From IMG/VR virus record IMGVR_UViG_3300003872_000017, positions 1 through 41,051 of that record: a stretch of 41,051 bases of DNA; one strand, given 5' to 3'. Below, piece after piece: positions 32,622 to 40,792 of this stretch (its first letter is position 1; every line of letters begins with the position of its first letter). A program made the position numbers and the translations under genes. Origin of the DNA: a virus. The notes beneath the pieces are model-generated. The model was not told the DNA's origin. It did not search any database and saw nothing but the letters and a program-made list of their open reading frames with translations.

Positions 32622-35147
32622 ATGATAATAAAGTACGCTACTTTACCTAAACCTTTAGTTAGAGCGAGCCAAATATATTCTCCCGAACAGTTAAAGCAAC
32701 ACGAACACAGACCAACAGACAAACTTTTATCTGATGGGTCGAGAGATAAACGACTAGAACAACAGTGGGTGAACAACCCAGAATCCCTCCTAGTAACCAC
32801 TAGCTTTGAAGACCTTATTAAAATAAACAACAAAGCAGTAGGAATAGTACACGGGTTATGTAACCCACCTTTAGTAACCATAGACATAGATTGCCAACAT
32901 AAAGCGGACATTTTAATGCCTATAGTAAATAACCTACCAACATCTCAACAACCCTTAGTTATATCGAAGGGAGTAGGTAAAGCAGGATACCATCTACTTT
33001 ATCACAACACCCAAGAGAACAAACTTCTCTTAGATTACATACTAGCTGTAAATAAAGGGGGATTAGGTGACCAATTAGATGTATTACAGTCTAGTAGTAA
33101 AATATTATTCTTTGGTAATGAAGGTAATAAAACTAAAGAACATATCGCTATAAACCCTCTTGTAGTTAATGGTAACCCTAACAACATAGTAATACCTATA
33201 CCGATACAGTTACAGCTAGCGGTTATGGCACTCTTTAAAGATATAAGACCTCAACACTTAAACATAGCGAAAGAGAGCGGGACATTTCTACCAGAACATT
33301 CATTACAAGTGTCTGATTTGGGTTACCTATTCAAGGACTTTAACCCACAGAACGCAGACACGGAGATAACCTTAGCTACATTTATAGCAAAGAGGGCTAA
33401 GGTAGACCTTAAGGAACAGTTCCAGAACCAGTCTGAGGAGGAGGCATACCCTTACAAACCAAAATATTATACTGGAACACCTAATGACCTTCTCCATAGG
33501 CTATCTGGCTCGTTAAAGAATGATGTAGGTGTATCGCAGGAACAGCATAAAACAGTAATAGAGACGATAAACCAACAACTACATCACAAGAAGAACTTAG
33601 ATGATTTACAGAAGGAGATATTAATGCCTGATACTAGGAACACAACAGAGCATCCTTACACATATAACAAGGATTGGGAGGAGAATACAGCGTCAATATT
33701 TAGTAATCACAAACAGTTACTAAATATATATAGGGTTAGTAGGTCTAGTTCACAAGAACCCCATATGATACATAACACGGAGACGGGTTCAGTTAGTTTA
33801 TTTAGAACACCTACAGAGTTAGTTGAGGAGCTACAAGGTGAGGTAGCCCTACCAGCTAAAAAACTAAGGTCTATACAGTCTAGGGCACAGTTAGTGGACC
33901 TCATAGATAGACCAGATGAACCATTTGGTTTGATACAACCTAAGAAGGACTCTGTAAATAGACGACCTTCGTTTAATGTATATAGGAGAACATTAATACA
34001 AGATTTTTTCTATACTCCAGAAGAAGCACAGCTCATTACCAAGCATATATACAAGAGACCAGCAACAATAATAGCTGCGATAGAGAGTCAGATGGGTGTG
34101 GATAAAACACACGAGCTATTTTTACCTTTTCTCAGGCATAAACTACTAACGCACGAGCCTTCTGCCTTAGTATTTGTTTTAGTTGGTGTTCCATATTCCT
34201 TTAAAACAGGTTTGATGGAGGGTGTTATTAAACCTCTATTCTCAACGCAAAGATATAATAAGGTTGGTGGAGAGGTACTAACGGAGAAGTTTAACGACTG
34301 GTTAGTTAATCTAGACATTCTATACATAGATGAGTTTCACCATCTTACTGGAACACCTCAATTAAAACCTGCTATACAAGCTCTAAACAAACTAGGGTCT
34401 GAATATCACGAAGGTATAAGAAGTATGCACAAGAGTGTTCAGAAAGGTAAAGATATTAAGCAGGAGGCTACAGTATTTTTAGCTATGAATAATCAGCACT
34501 TAGTTGTTCCAGCTACAGAGACAACTGGTGAGAGAAGATTAGTTGTTGGGTACTCTAGACAACCACTATCAGTAGCGCTTAAAATGGCTGACCCAGACAT
34601 AAAAGCGTTGATAAAGAGTGAGATAAACGACTTCGCTATATACCTTAGGAAGGAGGTTGGAGAAATAGACCCTCAAGACTACGCACATAATAGACGGTGG
34701 AAGGATATAGATAACCACTACTTTAGTTTTATGGATGAAGGTATTAGTAAGCTTAAGAGGTTGGCTCAGGCGTTAGGTTTAACTAATGATGCACCAAATT
34801 TCGAGCAGTTACAGAAGTTAGCTGACCCGATACCACTAAAGAATTTTGTATTTAAACTACAGAGAACTTCTCACGGGTCACCATACAGGTTACGCTTGTG
34901 GAATGCCCAAGGAAGTTACTCAAATCAGATAACACAGGAGGGATTAATTGACCACATAGAATCTATAGATTATAATGATGTAGCTAAGGCACTATCTAAC
35001 AACGATAAAGCACTTAAACCTAGTATGGTTTCATCTAACATAAGGCAGATGAAGCAGGACTTTATACTTAGTGAAGCTGAGGTATTAGTTAATAACTTGT
35101 ATCAAGAACCTGAGGAAGTTATGAAATTAGATGGAGGTACAAGGTAA
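32622..35147 (+). CDS. AEP primase-polymerase / SF3-like helicase
   Basis: 841 residues with two parts. The N-terminal archaeo-eukaryotic primase domain shows the metal pair in TIDIDCQHK (D88, D90), GYHLLYH (H124) and DQLDVL (D153). The C-terminal part is a phage/plasmid-type helicase with Walker A VGVPYSFKTG (K528), Walker B LYIDEFHH (D570, E571) and TGERRLVVGYSRQPL as a sensor or arginine-finger region. This domain order resembles the NrS-1 phage primase-polymerase. With a family A polymerase also encoded, priming and unwinding are its likely main jobs. Ribosome site AAAGGAG; stop overlaps the next start. Confidence 0.88.
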   Translation: MIIKYATLPKPLVRASQIYSPEQLKQHEHRPTDKLLSDGSRDKRLEQQWVNNPESLLVTTSFEDLIKINNKAVGIVHGLCNPPLVTIDIDCQHKADILMPIVNNLPTSQQPLVISKGVGKAGYHLLYHNTQENKLLLDYILAVNKGGLGDQLDVLQSSSKILFFGNEGNKTKEHIAINPLVVNGNPNNIVIPIPIQLQLAVMALFKDIRPQHLNIAKESGTFLPEHSLQVSDLGYLFKDFNPQNADTEITLATFIAKRAKVDLKEQFQNQSEEEAYPYKPKYYTGTPNDLLHRLSGSLKNDVGVSQEQHKTVIETINQQLHHKKNLDDLQKEILMPDTRNTTEHPYTYNKDWEENTASIFSNHKQLLNIYRVSRSSSQEPHMIHNTETGSVSLFRTPTELVEELQGEVALPAKKLRSIQSRAQLVDLIDRPDEPFGLIQPKKDSVNRRPSFNVYRRTLIQDFFYTPEEAQLITKHIYKRPATIIAAIESQMGVDKTHELFLPFLRHKLLTHEPSALVFVLVGVPYSFKTGLMEGVIKPLFSTQRYNKVGGEVLTEKFNDWLVNLDILYIDEFHHLTGTPQLKPAIQALNKLGSEYHEGIRSMHKSVQKGKDIKQEATVFLAMNNQHLVVPATETTGERRLVVGYSRQPLSVALKMADPDIKALIKSEINDFAIYLRKEVGEIDPQDYAHNRRWKDIDNHYFSFMDEGISKLKRLAQALGLTNDAPNFEQLQKLADPIPLKNFVFKLQRTSHGSPYRLRLWNAQGSYSNQITQEGLIDHIESIDYNDVAKALSNNDKALKPSMVSSNIRQMKQDFILSEAEVLVNNLYQEPEEVMKLDGGTR

Positions 35148-35317
35148 TGGCTATGCCTAGTAAAAGTCTCATTAAAAATAGTTTGCTTACAGATATAATA
35201 GATAGCTATAAATTAGGTGTACCTTTAGCTGCACTACATAGACAATACATACAACAAGGTGAGGACTTTAAAATAAGTCTTCCAGTATTTATGAAACTAA
35301 TTAAAAAGGAAATATAA
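35147..35317 (+). CDS. Tiny coupled protein, 56 aa, possible HTH
   Basis: A 56-codon frame starting at the TAATG overlap with the primase stop; GGAGGTACAAGG lies upstream. The segment LTDIIDSYKLGVPLAALHRQ has helix-turn-helix spacing, seen in small recombinase or regulator-like proteins. The final residues KLIKKEI and the following junction are repeated at the end of the next gene. No firm family. Confidence 0.65.
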   Translation: MAMPSKSLIKNSLLTDIIDSYKLGVPLAALHRQYIQQGEDFKISLPVFMKLIKKEI

Positions 35318-35487
35318 TGATTAAACTAACAGATAAAACAGGTGATATATACATAAACCCAGCACATATAGTATATCTATACAGAAGTTCACGGATTAAT
35401 ACAACCATAACAATGGTTGATGATACGCCAATCTATGTGAAAGAAACAGTGGAAAGCATACTTAAACTAATTAAAGAGGAAATATAA
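35317..35487 (+). CDS. FlbD-like small protein, 56 aa
   Basis: A 56-residue protein with the FlbD pattern: MIKLTDKTGDIYINPAHIVY, a TTITMVDDTPIYVKE strand pair and a final helix. FlbD is a short protein found beside flagellar genes in Campylobacterota, Firmicutes and others. A phage copy could modulate host motility genes or may be a general small beta-protein. It begins at a TAATG overlap and is the same length (171 bp) as the gene before it. Confidence 0.7.
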   Translation: MIKLTDKTGDIYINPAHIVYLYRSSRINTTITMVDDTPIYVKETVESILKLIKEEI

Positions 35488-35630
35488 TGATAATATTAAA
35501 CACAAAGACAATGTTACAATCAGCAGTTAATCTTAATGATTATTCAACACACCAACTACAAGAGATTTATGATTTTTATACCCAGCATAAAACATTTGTA
35601 GTTGTTATAGATGGAGAAATACAATGTTAG
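35487..35630 (+). CDS. Tiny coupled protein, 47 aa
   Basis: A 47-codon frame that starts at the TAATG overlap behind AGAGGAAAT. The product starts MIILNTKTMLQSAVNL and ends VVVIDGEIQC. It resembles a small beta-alpha peptide, no family recognised. It ends overlapping the 127-aa gene by 7 bp. Confidence 0.6.
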   Translation: MIILNTKTMLQSAVNLNDYSTHQLQEIYDFYTQHKTFVVVIDGEIQC

Positions 35631-36007
35631 TAAATAATACTATAGACCAACTTATAATTAGTTTAGAGAATATAAAAGCACTAAATGCACCAGAAGATAC
35701 TAAGCAGATACATTTGAATTTTGCCTTAGACTTAACTAAAAATATCCGTAGTAAACCAGAACAACCTAAGCATAATATAAATAGGCATCAATTAGTGGAA
35801 CTAACATTCTCAACACTAACAGATAATAATGATGACAACCTGAATGAACTATTAGCTTATGATTTTGATATGCCTACTGGCTCTTATTTATTAGTTGGTG
35901 GACGCAGTGAGGTTATTACATCTAACAGAGATATAACAAACTATAGCGTACCTTATCAAAGTGCAGACAAAATTAAAGTAATACGAGATTATGGAGGAGA
36001 TGAATAA
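35624..36007 (+). CDS. Hypothetical protein, 127 aa
   Basis: 127 residues: a helical N-terminal half (NTIDQLIISLENIKALNAP) and a C-terminal half with strands and a glycine pair (GSYLLVGGRSEVITSN). TGGAGAAATACA precedes the start. No motif recognised. It belongs to the chain of small coupled genes between primase and ligase. Confidence 0.75.
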   Translation: MLVNNTIDQLIISLENIKALNAPEDTKQIHLNFALDLTKNIRSKPEQPKHNINRHQLVELTFSTLTDNNDDNLNELLAYDFDMPTGSYLLVGGRSEVITSNRDITNYSVPYQSADKIKVIRDYGGDE

Positions 36008-36186
36008 TGATATTAAAATACAAAGCAGGTGAGGAAATTACAATGGTTGAGGTATCTAAGTTTACATACTTAGAAGATTATAGTATGTTGATGTACGAAC
36101 CTAAAGGTGGTTTAGGTACAATAAGAATAGATAACTGTAATAAAGCTAGCATTAAAATATATTCAGATACAGGAGTAGCATTATGA
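36007..36186 (+). CDS. Tiny coupled protein, 59 aa
   Basis: A 59-codon frame at a TAATG overlap with GGAGATGA upstream. The protein starts MILKYKAGEEITMVEVSKFT and looks like a small all-beta fold ending ASIKIYSDTGVAL. It ends in an ATGA-type overlap with the DNA ligase gene. Unknown function. Confidence 0.65.
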   Translation: MILKYKAGEEITMVEVSKFTYLEDYSMLMYEPKGGLGTIRIDNCNKASIKIYSDTGVAL

Positions 36187-37043
36187 GTAAGATACAAAAA
36201 AGCTTAGACTATAACAAACTTAAAGAGCAACAAGAAAAAGGTAAGCTACTAAAGAAACAACTAAAGTTTCCACTAATAGCTCAAATCAAATTTGATGGCG
36301 CGTACACTGTGATAGAAGTAGATAAAGACTACAAAGTAACATACCATACTTCTGGTGGTTTACAATACACTCTACCAGAAACACCTGAATATATAGATAG
36401 TCTTAAGCCAGGCTTCTATATAGCTGAGAGGATAATGAATGGTGGTAAATTAGGTACTAGACGCTTCACTGCATTAACCGGCCCAAAAACAAACCAGCAC
36501 GCTAATATTAATAGTCAGTTTAGAATACACGACTACTTAACTATAGATGAATATAATAGTGGTAAAGCTAGACTGTCTTGTGTTAGACGCTACCAACACT
36601 TAGCTACTATACCAGCAATAATTAGAGTAGATAACTTTATAATGCACAACTTAACTGATATTGAGGCATTTCTTGATATAGCAGTAAGACAAGGCTATGA
36701 AGGTATAATGCTTAAAGACCCTGAATGGTTGTGGAAAGATACTAAGTCTCGTAATATAGAGTGTGCTAAGTATAAGAAGAGACCAACGGCAGACTTACTA
36801 TGTATAGATACGGAGCGTGGTGAAGGTAAGTATGAAGGTATGATAGGTAGTTTAGTTCTACAAGACTCTCAAGGAAGGATAGTTAAGGTAGGTTCAGGAT
36901 TAAGTGATAGACATAGAGAAGCTAACCCACGAGACTTTATAGACAAGGTTATAGAGATTGAGTATGAGCAGATTATAGATACCTATATTCAACCAACATT
37001 TATACAACTTAGAACAGACAAAACAAAAGAGGATATAGATTAA
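36183..37043 (+). CDS. ATP-dependent DNA ligase
   Basis: 286 residues, the compact phage type. Motif I is QIKFDGAY with the adenylated Lys36. Later motifs are FYIAERIM (III-like Glu), YEGIMLKDP (IV) and CAKYKKRPTADLL (V). An OB domain follows (GSLVLQDSQGRIVKVGSG). It joins Okazaki fragments and recombination intermediates. It overlaps the genes on both sides by a few bases and completes the replication set with polymerase, primase, helicases and 5' exonuclease. Confidence 0.94.
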   Translation: MSKIQKSLDYNKLKEQQEKGKLLKKQLKFPLIAQIKFDGAYTVIEVDKDYKVTYHTSGGLQYTLPETPEYIDSLKPGFYIAERIMNGGKLGTRRFTALTGPKTNQHANINSQFRIHDYLTIDEYNSGKARLSCVRRYQHLATIPAIIRVDNFIMHNLTDIEAFLDIAVRQGYEGIMLKDPEWLWKDTKSRNIECAKYKKRPTADLLCIDTERGEGKYEGMIGSLVLQDSQGRIVKVGSGLSDRHREANPRDFIDKVIEIEYEQIIDTYIQPTFIQLRTDKTKEDID

Positions 37044-37288
37044 TGGATTTCTATTTTACAATTAAGAATAGACTACACCTAAACGCTGTAATATCTATGC
37101 TATACCAGTTTAATGCTGCGGGTAATGAAGACTGGGAAAATATTCACTTAAGTGAAGACCCGATAATAATAACATTCGATAAGGCTGCCTATGAGATTTC
37201 TTATAACTACAAATCTAACCTTGATATAGGCTATATAGAGACCACAACTGATTTATTATTAAAAATATTACTAAGGAGACTAGACTAA
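37043..37288 (+). CDS. Hypothetical protein, 81 aa
   Basis: 81 residues starting at the TAATG overlap with ligase. A small alpha-beta protein (MDFYFTIKNRLHLNAVISML at the start; IIITFDKAAYEISYNY in the middle) ending in a hydrophobic helix LLLKILLRRL. No family recognised. The next gene starts at its final base. Confidence 0.7.
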   Translation: MDFYFTIKNRLHLNAVISMLYQFNAAGNEDWENIHLSEDPIIITFDKAAYEISYNYKSNLDIGYIETTTDLLLKILLRRLD

Positions 37289-37902
37289 TGAAAGTAACAT
37301 TGGAAGATTACAACAACAGAACGGAAGAGATGATAGCTACGAGTGCCGCAATATGCTACAACTCAAAACCTAAAAACTTAGGTATAATTAGCAAGATGAA
37401 GGAACATAAGCACCTAGCTACATTTAGGTTTGCTTACGCAGTAATAAAGATAGAGGATGTATCTACTATTACAGCAGTACAGACACTAAGAACCAGCTTT
37501 GCAGATATGCTAGACTCAGATAGCCATCTATGGGAGTCCCAACGCTATGTTAATCAGAGTGAGAGGGAATTTGTAGTACCTGAATGTAGTTATCTTGATG
37601 ATAAAGTTAGTTTGGAGGCTAGAACAGCCTTTAAGACTGTTAATAACTTAACTAAGAATGTGTATAACAACCTATTAGAAATGGGTGTTAAAAAGGAAGA
37701 CGCTAGATATATACTTACTAGAGCTGTAACAACAGATTTATATATAGCTGGTAATATGCAGATGTGGACACAGTTCTTACAACTTAGGACTGATAAACAC
37801 GCACAGTGGGAAGTTAGAGCAATGGCTAATGAGATTGCATTAGTTCTTAGTGAGAAATTTCCTAGAATTATGGAAGAGTTTATAGGAGTTAATAACGGCT
37901 AA
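37288..37902 (+). CDS. ThyX-like (flavin-dependent thymidylate synthase) protein, variant motif
   Basis: 204 residues. The C-terminal part (NMQMWTQFLQLRTDKHAQWE then VRAMANEIA) and the ESQRYVN segment fit ThyX, which makes dTMP from dUMP using FAD. The family signature RHRxxSxxxxSxRY is altered: QTLRTSFADMLDSDSHLWES shows LRT in place of RHR and several extra residues before SQRY. Activity may therefore differ or be lost. AAGGAG precedes the start. The ORF is a little shorter than cellular ThyX. Confidence 0.82.
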   Translation: MKVTLEDYNNRTEEMIATSAAICYNSKPKNLGIISKMKEHKHLATFRFAYAVIKIEDVSTITAVQTLRTSFADMLDSDSHLWESQRYVNQSEREFVVPECSYLDDKVSLEARTAFKTVNNLTKNVYNNLLEMGVKKEDARYILTRAVTTDLYIAGNMQMWTQFLQLRTDKHAQWEVRAMANEIALVLSEKFPRIMEEFIGVNNG

Positions 37903-37921
37903 GTTTGGTAAAGGCGATAGA

Positions 37922-38239
37922 GTGTATAGTAAATCATATGAAGAAAAAGGTATAGTTACAGGTATAAATTTGTATTTAGATGACGAAGATGAATATCCTG
38001 TTAATGTAGAGTTTGATGGTGGGCAGTATGCTACTTTTACTTTAGACGGTAGACTTAGTAGTGAGTATAGAGCTATAGATTTAGCGTCTCTTGAATATGA
38101 TAAGCTCCTAGATGAAGTTAATAGTCAATTACTAGATGAATATAGAGAGCTTAAAACTAGGTTCTATAACATAGCTATTGAATACGGTTTTACACCTAGT
38201 GATATTAATTTTAGTAGTGAGATGGAGGAATTATGCTAA
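37922..38239 (+). CDS. KOW/SH3-like small protein, start uncertain
   Basis: 105 residues from GTG 37922. In-frame codons upstream (KFGKGDR) continue the typical start of an SH3/KOW-like barrel (GDRVYSKSYEEKGIVTG), and AGGAG at 37884-37888 fits a start near 37892, where only ATA or ACG codons exist. The real start may thus be a rare codon inside the thyX-like 3' end. The rest is a beta-barrel then a C-terminal helix. Function unknown. Confidence 0.72.
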   Translation: MYSKSYEEKGIVTGINLYLDDEDEYPVNVEFDGGQYATFTLDGRLSSEYRAIDLASLEYDKLLDEVNSQLLDEYRELKTRFYNIAIEYGFTPSDINFSSEMEELC

Positions 38240-38502
38240 ACAATAAAAAGATTGACTGGACACAAACGCTTAACTCACTTGTTCATACCCATAAGTATAA
38301 TGATGTGGTATTTAAGATAACTGATGTGGAAGACTTAGCCCACTATATAGCCGAGCTAAATGAAACTATAGGTTATTTAACAAGAAGAGCTGAAAACTTA
38401 GATTTATTAGCAAATAATAGATGGATAGAACTTAAAAAGCTTAAGGAAGAACAAACAACAGTGGACCAATTAGCTGGTTATAAAGTATATAAAGGAGCTT
38501 AG
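38233..38502 (+). CDS. Hypothetical helical protein, 89 aa
   Basis: 89 residues, mainly helical with a coiled-coil-like middle (AHYIAELNETIGYLTRRAEN, LDLLANNRWIELKKLKEE). ATGGAGGAATT upstream gives a strong ribosome site. It overlaps the previous gene by 7 bp. No known motif. Confidence 0.72.
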   Translation: MLNNKKIDWTQTLNSLVHTHKYNDVVFKITDVEDLAHYIAELNETIGYLTRRAENLDLLANNRWIELKKLKEEQTTVDQLAGYKVYKGA

Positions 38503-38583
38503 ATGAATACTGCTATACAAATATTATTACTACTTACGGCTATAGCTTTCTTAACGCTTCCATATTTAGTATGGAGGCTTTAG
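38503..38583 (+). CDS. Single-span membrane peptide, 26 aa
   Basis: A 26-codon frame directly after AAAGGAGCTTAG, one of the best ribosome sites in the region. The product (MNTAIQILLLLTAIAFLTLP then YLVWRL) is nearly all one membrane span. Such peptides in phages can affect host membranes or superinfection. The next gene begins inside its 3' end. Confidence 0.6.
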   Translation: MNTAIQILLLLTAIAFLTLPYLVWRL

Positions 38584-39026
38584 TAGATAGAGCTAGTAAT
38601 GCACAGAATTGGGTTAGTGTTGTGGAGTTTTGTAGTGAGTATGATATTGATGATAATTCGTTTAGGGTATTACTAAGTAAGGACAAGAAGCGAACATTTG
38701 GTAAGTATGTTAAACAACTAAATAGTAAAAACTATATAAACTTAAAACCACTTATAGCGCGGCAAGAGTTTAGGAAGACTATTTGGCTAGTTAATCACGA
38801 TAACTATTTTGCTATAACAGAGCATATTAGTGACTATAATCTAGCTTTAATACTAGCTAGATACACAGGTAAAACAAGAGCTAATTGGACGCAATTTTTA
38901 TCATTTAGACTTTTCTCTTTAGCACTAACTGAGAAAAGTTTGCTTGATTACAAAGTGCCAGACAATATGTGGGAGTTCTATAGAGTAACCACATTCTTAA
39001 TCAGAAGGATAAATAGATTATGGTAG
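38571..39026 (+). CDS. Hypothetical protein, 151 aa
   Basis: 151 residues, mostly helical and basic. A region near 10-50 (NWVSVVEFCSEYDIDDNSFR) has the look of a winged-helix or HTH-like start, and the C-terminus is aromatic and basic (MWEFYRVTTFLIRRINRLW). It overlaps genes on both sides. No family recognised. Confidence 0.7.
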   Translation: MEALVDRASNAQNWVSVVEFCSEYDIDDNSFRVLLSKDKKRTFGKYVKQLNSKNYINLKPLIARQEFRKTIWLVNHDNYFAITEHISDYNLALILARYTGKTRANWTQFLSFRLFSLALTEKSLLDYKVPDNMWEFYRVTTFLIRRINRLW

Positions 39027-39199
39027 TAGAGATAAAAAACATTAAGTATAAAACAGATTTAGTATGGATATTTTTCTTACTAATATTAACATTCACTAGT
39101 GATAGTAGCTTAAAAACTAGCGTAGGTATAGTAATAATAGTTATTTTCGTAGTTACTAGAGAGATTAAAATACATATAGATAATTCAAGGGATAAATAG
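39020..39199 (+). CDS. Small two-span membrane protein, 59 aa
   Basis: A 59-codon frame with AGAAGGATAAATAGATT upstream. The product has two hydrophobic segments, DLVWIFFLLILTF and SVGIVIIVIFVV, joined by a short polar loop. It has the size of a holin or superinfection-exclusion protein but lies among replication-side genes, not in the lysis cassette. Confidence 0.65.
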   Translation: MVVEIKNIKYKTDLVWIFFLLILTFTSDSSLKTSVGIVIIVIFVVTREIKIHIDNSRDK

Positions 39200-39202
39200 A
39201 TT

Positions 39203-39610
39203 ATGGACAGAAAATTAATAGTAGCTTTAATATTTACAGACATAATATATAAGCTAGACGATACTATAAAGCGCAGAGACTATGTTCAAGTAGAACTAAG
39301 AAAGGTGCATAAGAAGAATATATTAGTTGGTCGTTCTAAGTCTAAAGAGTTAGTAGATGCCTTTAAGGTAGCTAATAAAGCTTGGATTTCTGCACAAGAG
39401 AAGTATCTAGGTAATGGACTAGAGTATTCTGTGCCTTTAACTATACAATTCTTTATAGCTAAAGAGCCTTGGCTTGTTAAGTATTTCGGTTTGAACCTAA
39501 AACATTTTGATAGACTATACAATAGCTATGACCTATCAAAACATATATTCAGGTCGGCTAAGATAACTAATACAATTCTTGAAGAGGTTGATGATGCCAT
39601 TAGAGATTAA
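39203..39610 (+). CDS. Hypothetical protein, 135 aa
   Basis: 135 residues, largely helical and basic (RRDYVQVELRKVHKKNILVG, KSKELVDAFKVANKAW). It starts 3 bp after the small membrane gene and overlaps the helicase gene by about 20 bp. Nothing in it is recognised; the coupling to the helicase suggests a related role. Confidence 0.7.
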   Translation: MDRKLIVALIFTDIIYKLDDTIKRRDYVQVELRKVHKKNILVGRSKSKELVDAFKVANKAWISAQEKYLGNGLEYSVPLTIQFFIAKEPWLVKYFGLNLKHFDRLYNSYDLSKHIFRSAKITNTILEEVDDAIRD

Positions 39611-40790
39611 ATACACAACAGGCTTTGCTGGAACGGGAAAGAGTTATAGCTTAATACAGAAAGTTAAATATCTACCGATTAAAACAAGTGTTGTCTTAGC
39701 ACCTACTCATAAAGCACTTCATAGACTTAGGAGTGAACTACCTTTAGGTATAGAGATTAAAACTACACATTCTTTACTAGGATGGATACCTACTATAAAC
39801 GAGAGTGCTAAGAAAACTGAACATATAGATACTACTATGAAGCTAGATAAGCAACTAGATGAATATAACCATATAGTTATTGATGAAGCTGGAATGCTTA
39901 GTGAGGAGATGTTCTTTGAGATAGTATCTAAGGTTGAGGATTATGCTGGGCTAGATGGTGAGGAAGGTAAAGATGTTGAGATACATTGTTTCTTAGACCC
40001 TTACCAACTTTTGCCGGTTAAAGGGCAGCAATTACAAACAGACCCTTTAACCACTACAAACCTAACTACTCAACATAGAGCTGAGAGTCTAGACATAGTT
40101 AATCTATATACTAAGTTTGTAGACTATTTAATAGGTACTAATAAGTCTGATTTAAGCACACCTTATTCAGATAATGTATTACCTTTAGACATTAGTAAGT
40201 TTAAACTAGGTGATAGACTATTAGCTTATACAAATAAAGCTGTAGGAGAATGGAATATAACTATAGCTAAACAACTAGGTATAGATAGTTATGAAGAGCA
40301 GGAGGTTCAATTAGGTAGTATGTTAGATTTAGTTATGTGTGAAGAGTTTATAGCACCTACAACAAAGGACCTACTAGACTGGTTTGAGAGTGGTAAGCTT
40401 AAAATACAGAATTCTCAAATTAGTAAGAAGTTTCTAGAATACTCACTAAATGAGCTTATAGTTAATAAAGATATTAAGTTCATAACAGACTATACTTATG
40501 TATATCCGGTTATACTTGGCATAGGTAATGCTAATATAGTTCATATGAAAGCTAAAGAGGCTGCAGTTAAGAATAGAAGTAAGTTTAAAACTGTATATGC
40601 TTTAGGTAGAGCTTATATTATGGACTATCCTTTCGCTACAACTGTGCATAAGAGTCAAGGTAGTGAATTTAATAGTGTGTTCATAGATAAAGAAGATATG
40701 CAGAAGTCTATATTTAACGGTAGTTATAGTACATACGCTAGGTTAATGTATGTTAGTTTGAGTAGAGCTATTAAACAGATTTACATATAA
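39591..40790 (+). CDS. SF1B helicase (Dda/RecD-like)
   Basis: 399 residues from ATG 39591, chosen because GAAGAGG is 3-9 bp upstream; the frame is open from TTG 39579. Motif I is GFAGTGKS, Ia LAPTHKAL, Ib THSLLGW, II VIDEAGML, III FLDPYQLLPV, IV-like LTTQHRA, V ATTVHKSQGSEF and VI YVSLSRA. This is the RecD/Dda pattern of a 5'-3' helicase used in replication start or recombination. It is the last gene before the right-end control region. Confidence 0.93.
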   Translation: MMPLEIKYTTGFAGTGKSYSLIQKVKYLPIKTSVVLAPTHKALHRLRSELPLGIEIKTTHSLLGWIPTINESAKKTEHIDTTMKLDKQLDEYNHIVIDEAGMLSEEMFFEIVSKVEDYAGLDGEEGKDVEIHCFLDPYQLLPVKGQQLQTDPLTTTNLTTQHRAESLDIVNLYTKFVDYLIGTNKSDLSTPYSDNVLPLDISKFKLGDRLLAYTNKAVGEWNITIAKQLGIDSYEEQEVQLGSMLDLVMCEEFIAPTTKDLLDWFESGKLKIQNSQISKKFLEYSLNELIVNKDIKFITDYTYVYPVILGIGNANIVHMKAKEAAVKNRSKFKTVYALGRAYIMDYPFATTVHKSQGSEFNSVFIDKEDMQKSIFNGSYSTYARLMYVSLSRAIKQIYI

Positions 40791-40792
40791 AC

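Noticed and set aside
32603-32911. 102-codon minus-strand frame at the primase start
   Set aside because: Antisense to the AEP domain with its catalytic Asp residues; no independent evidence for coding.
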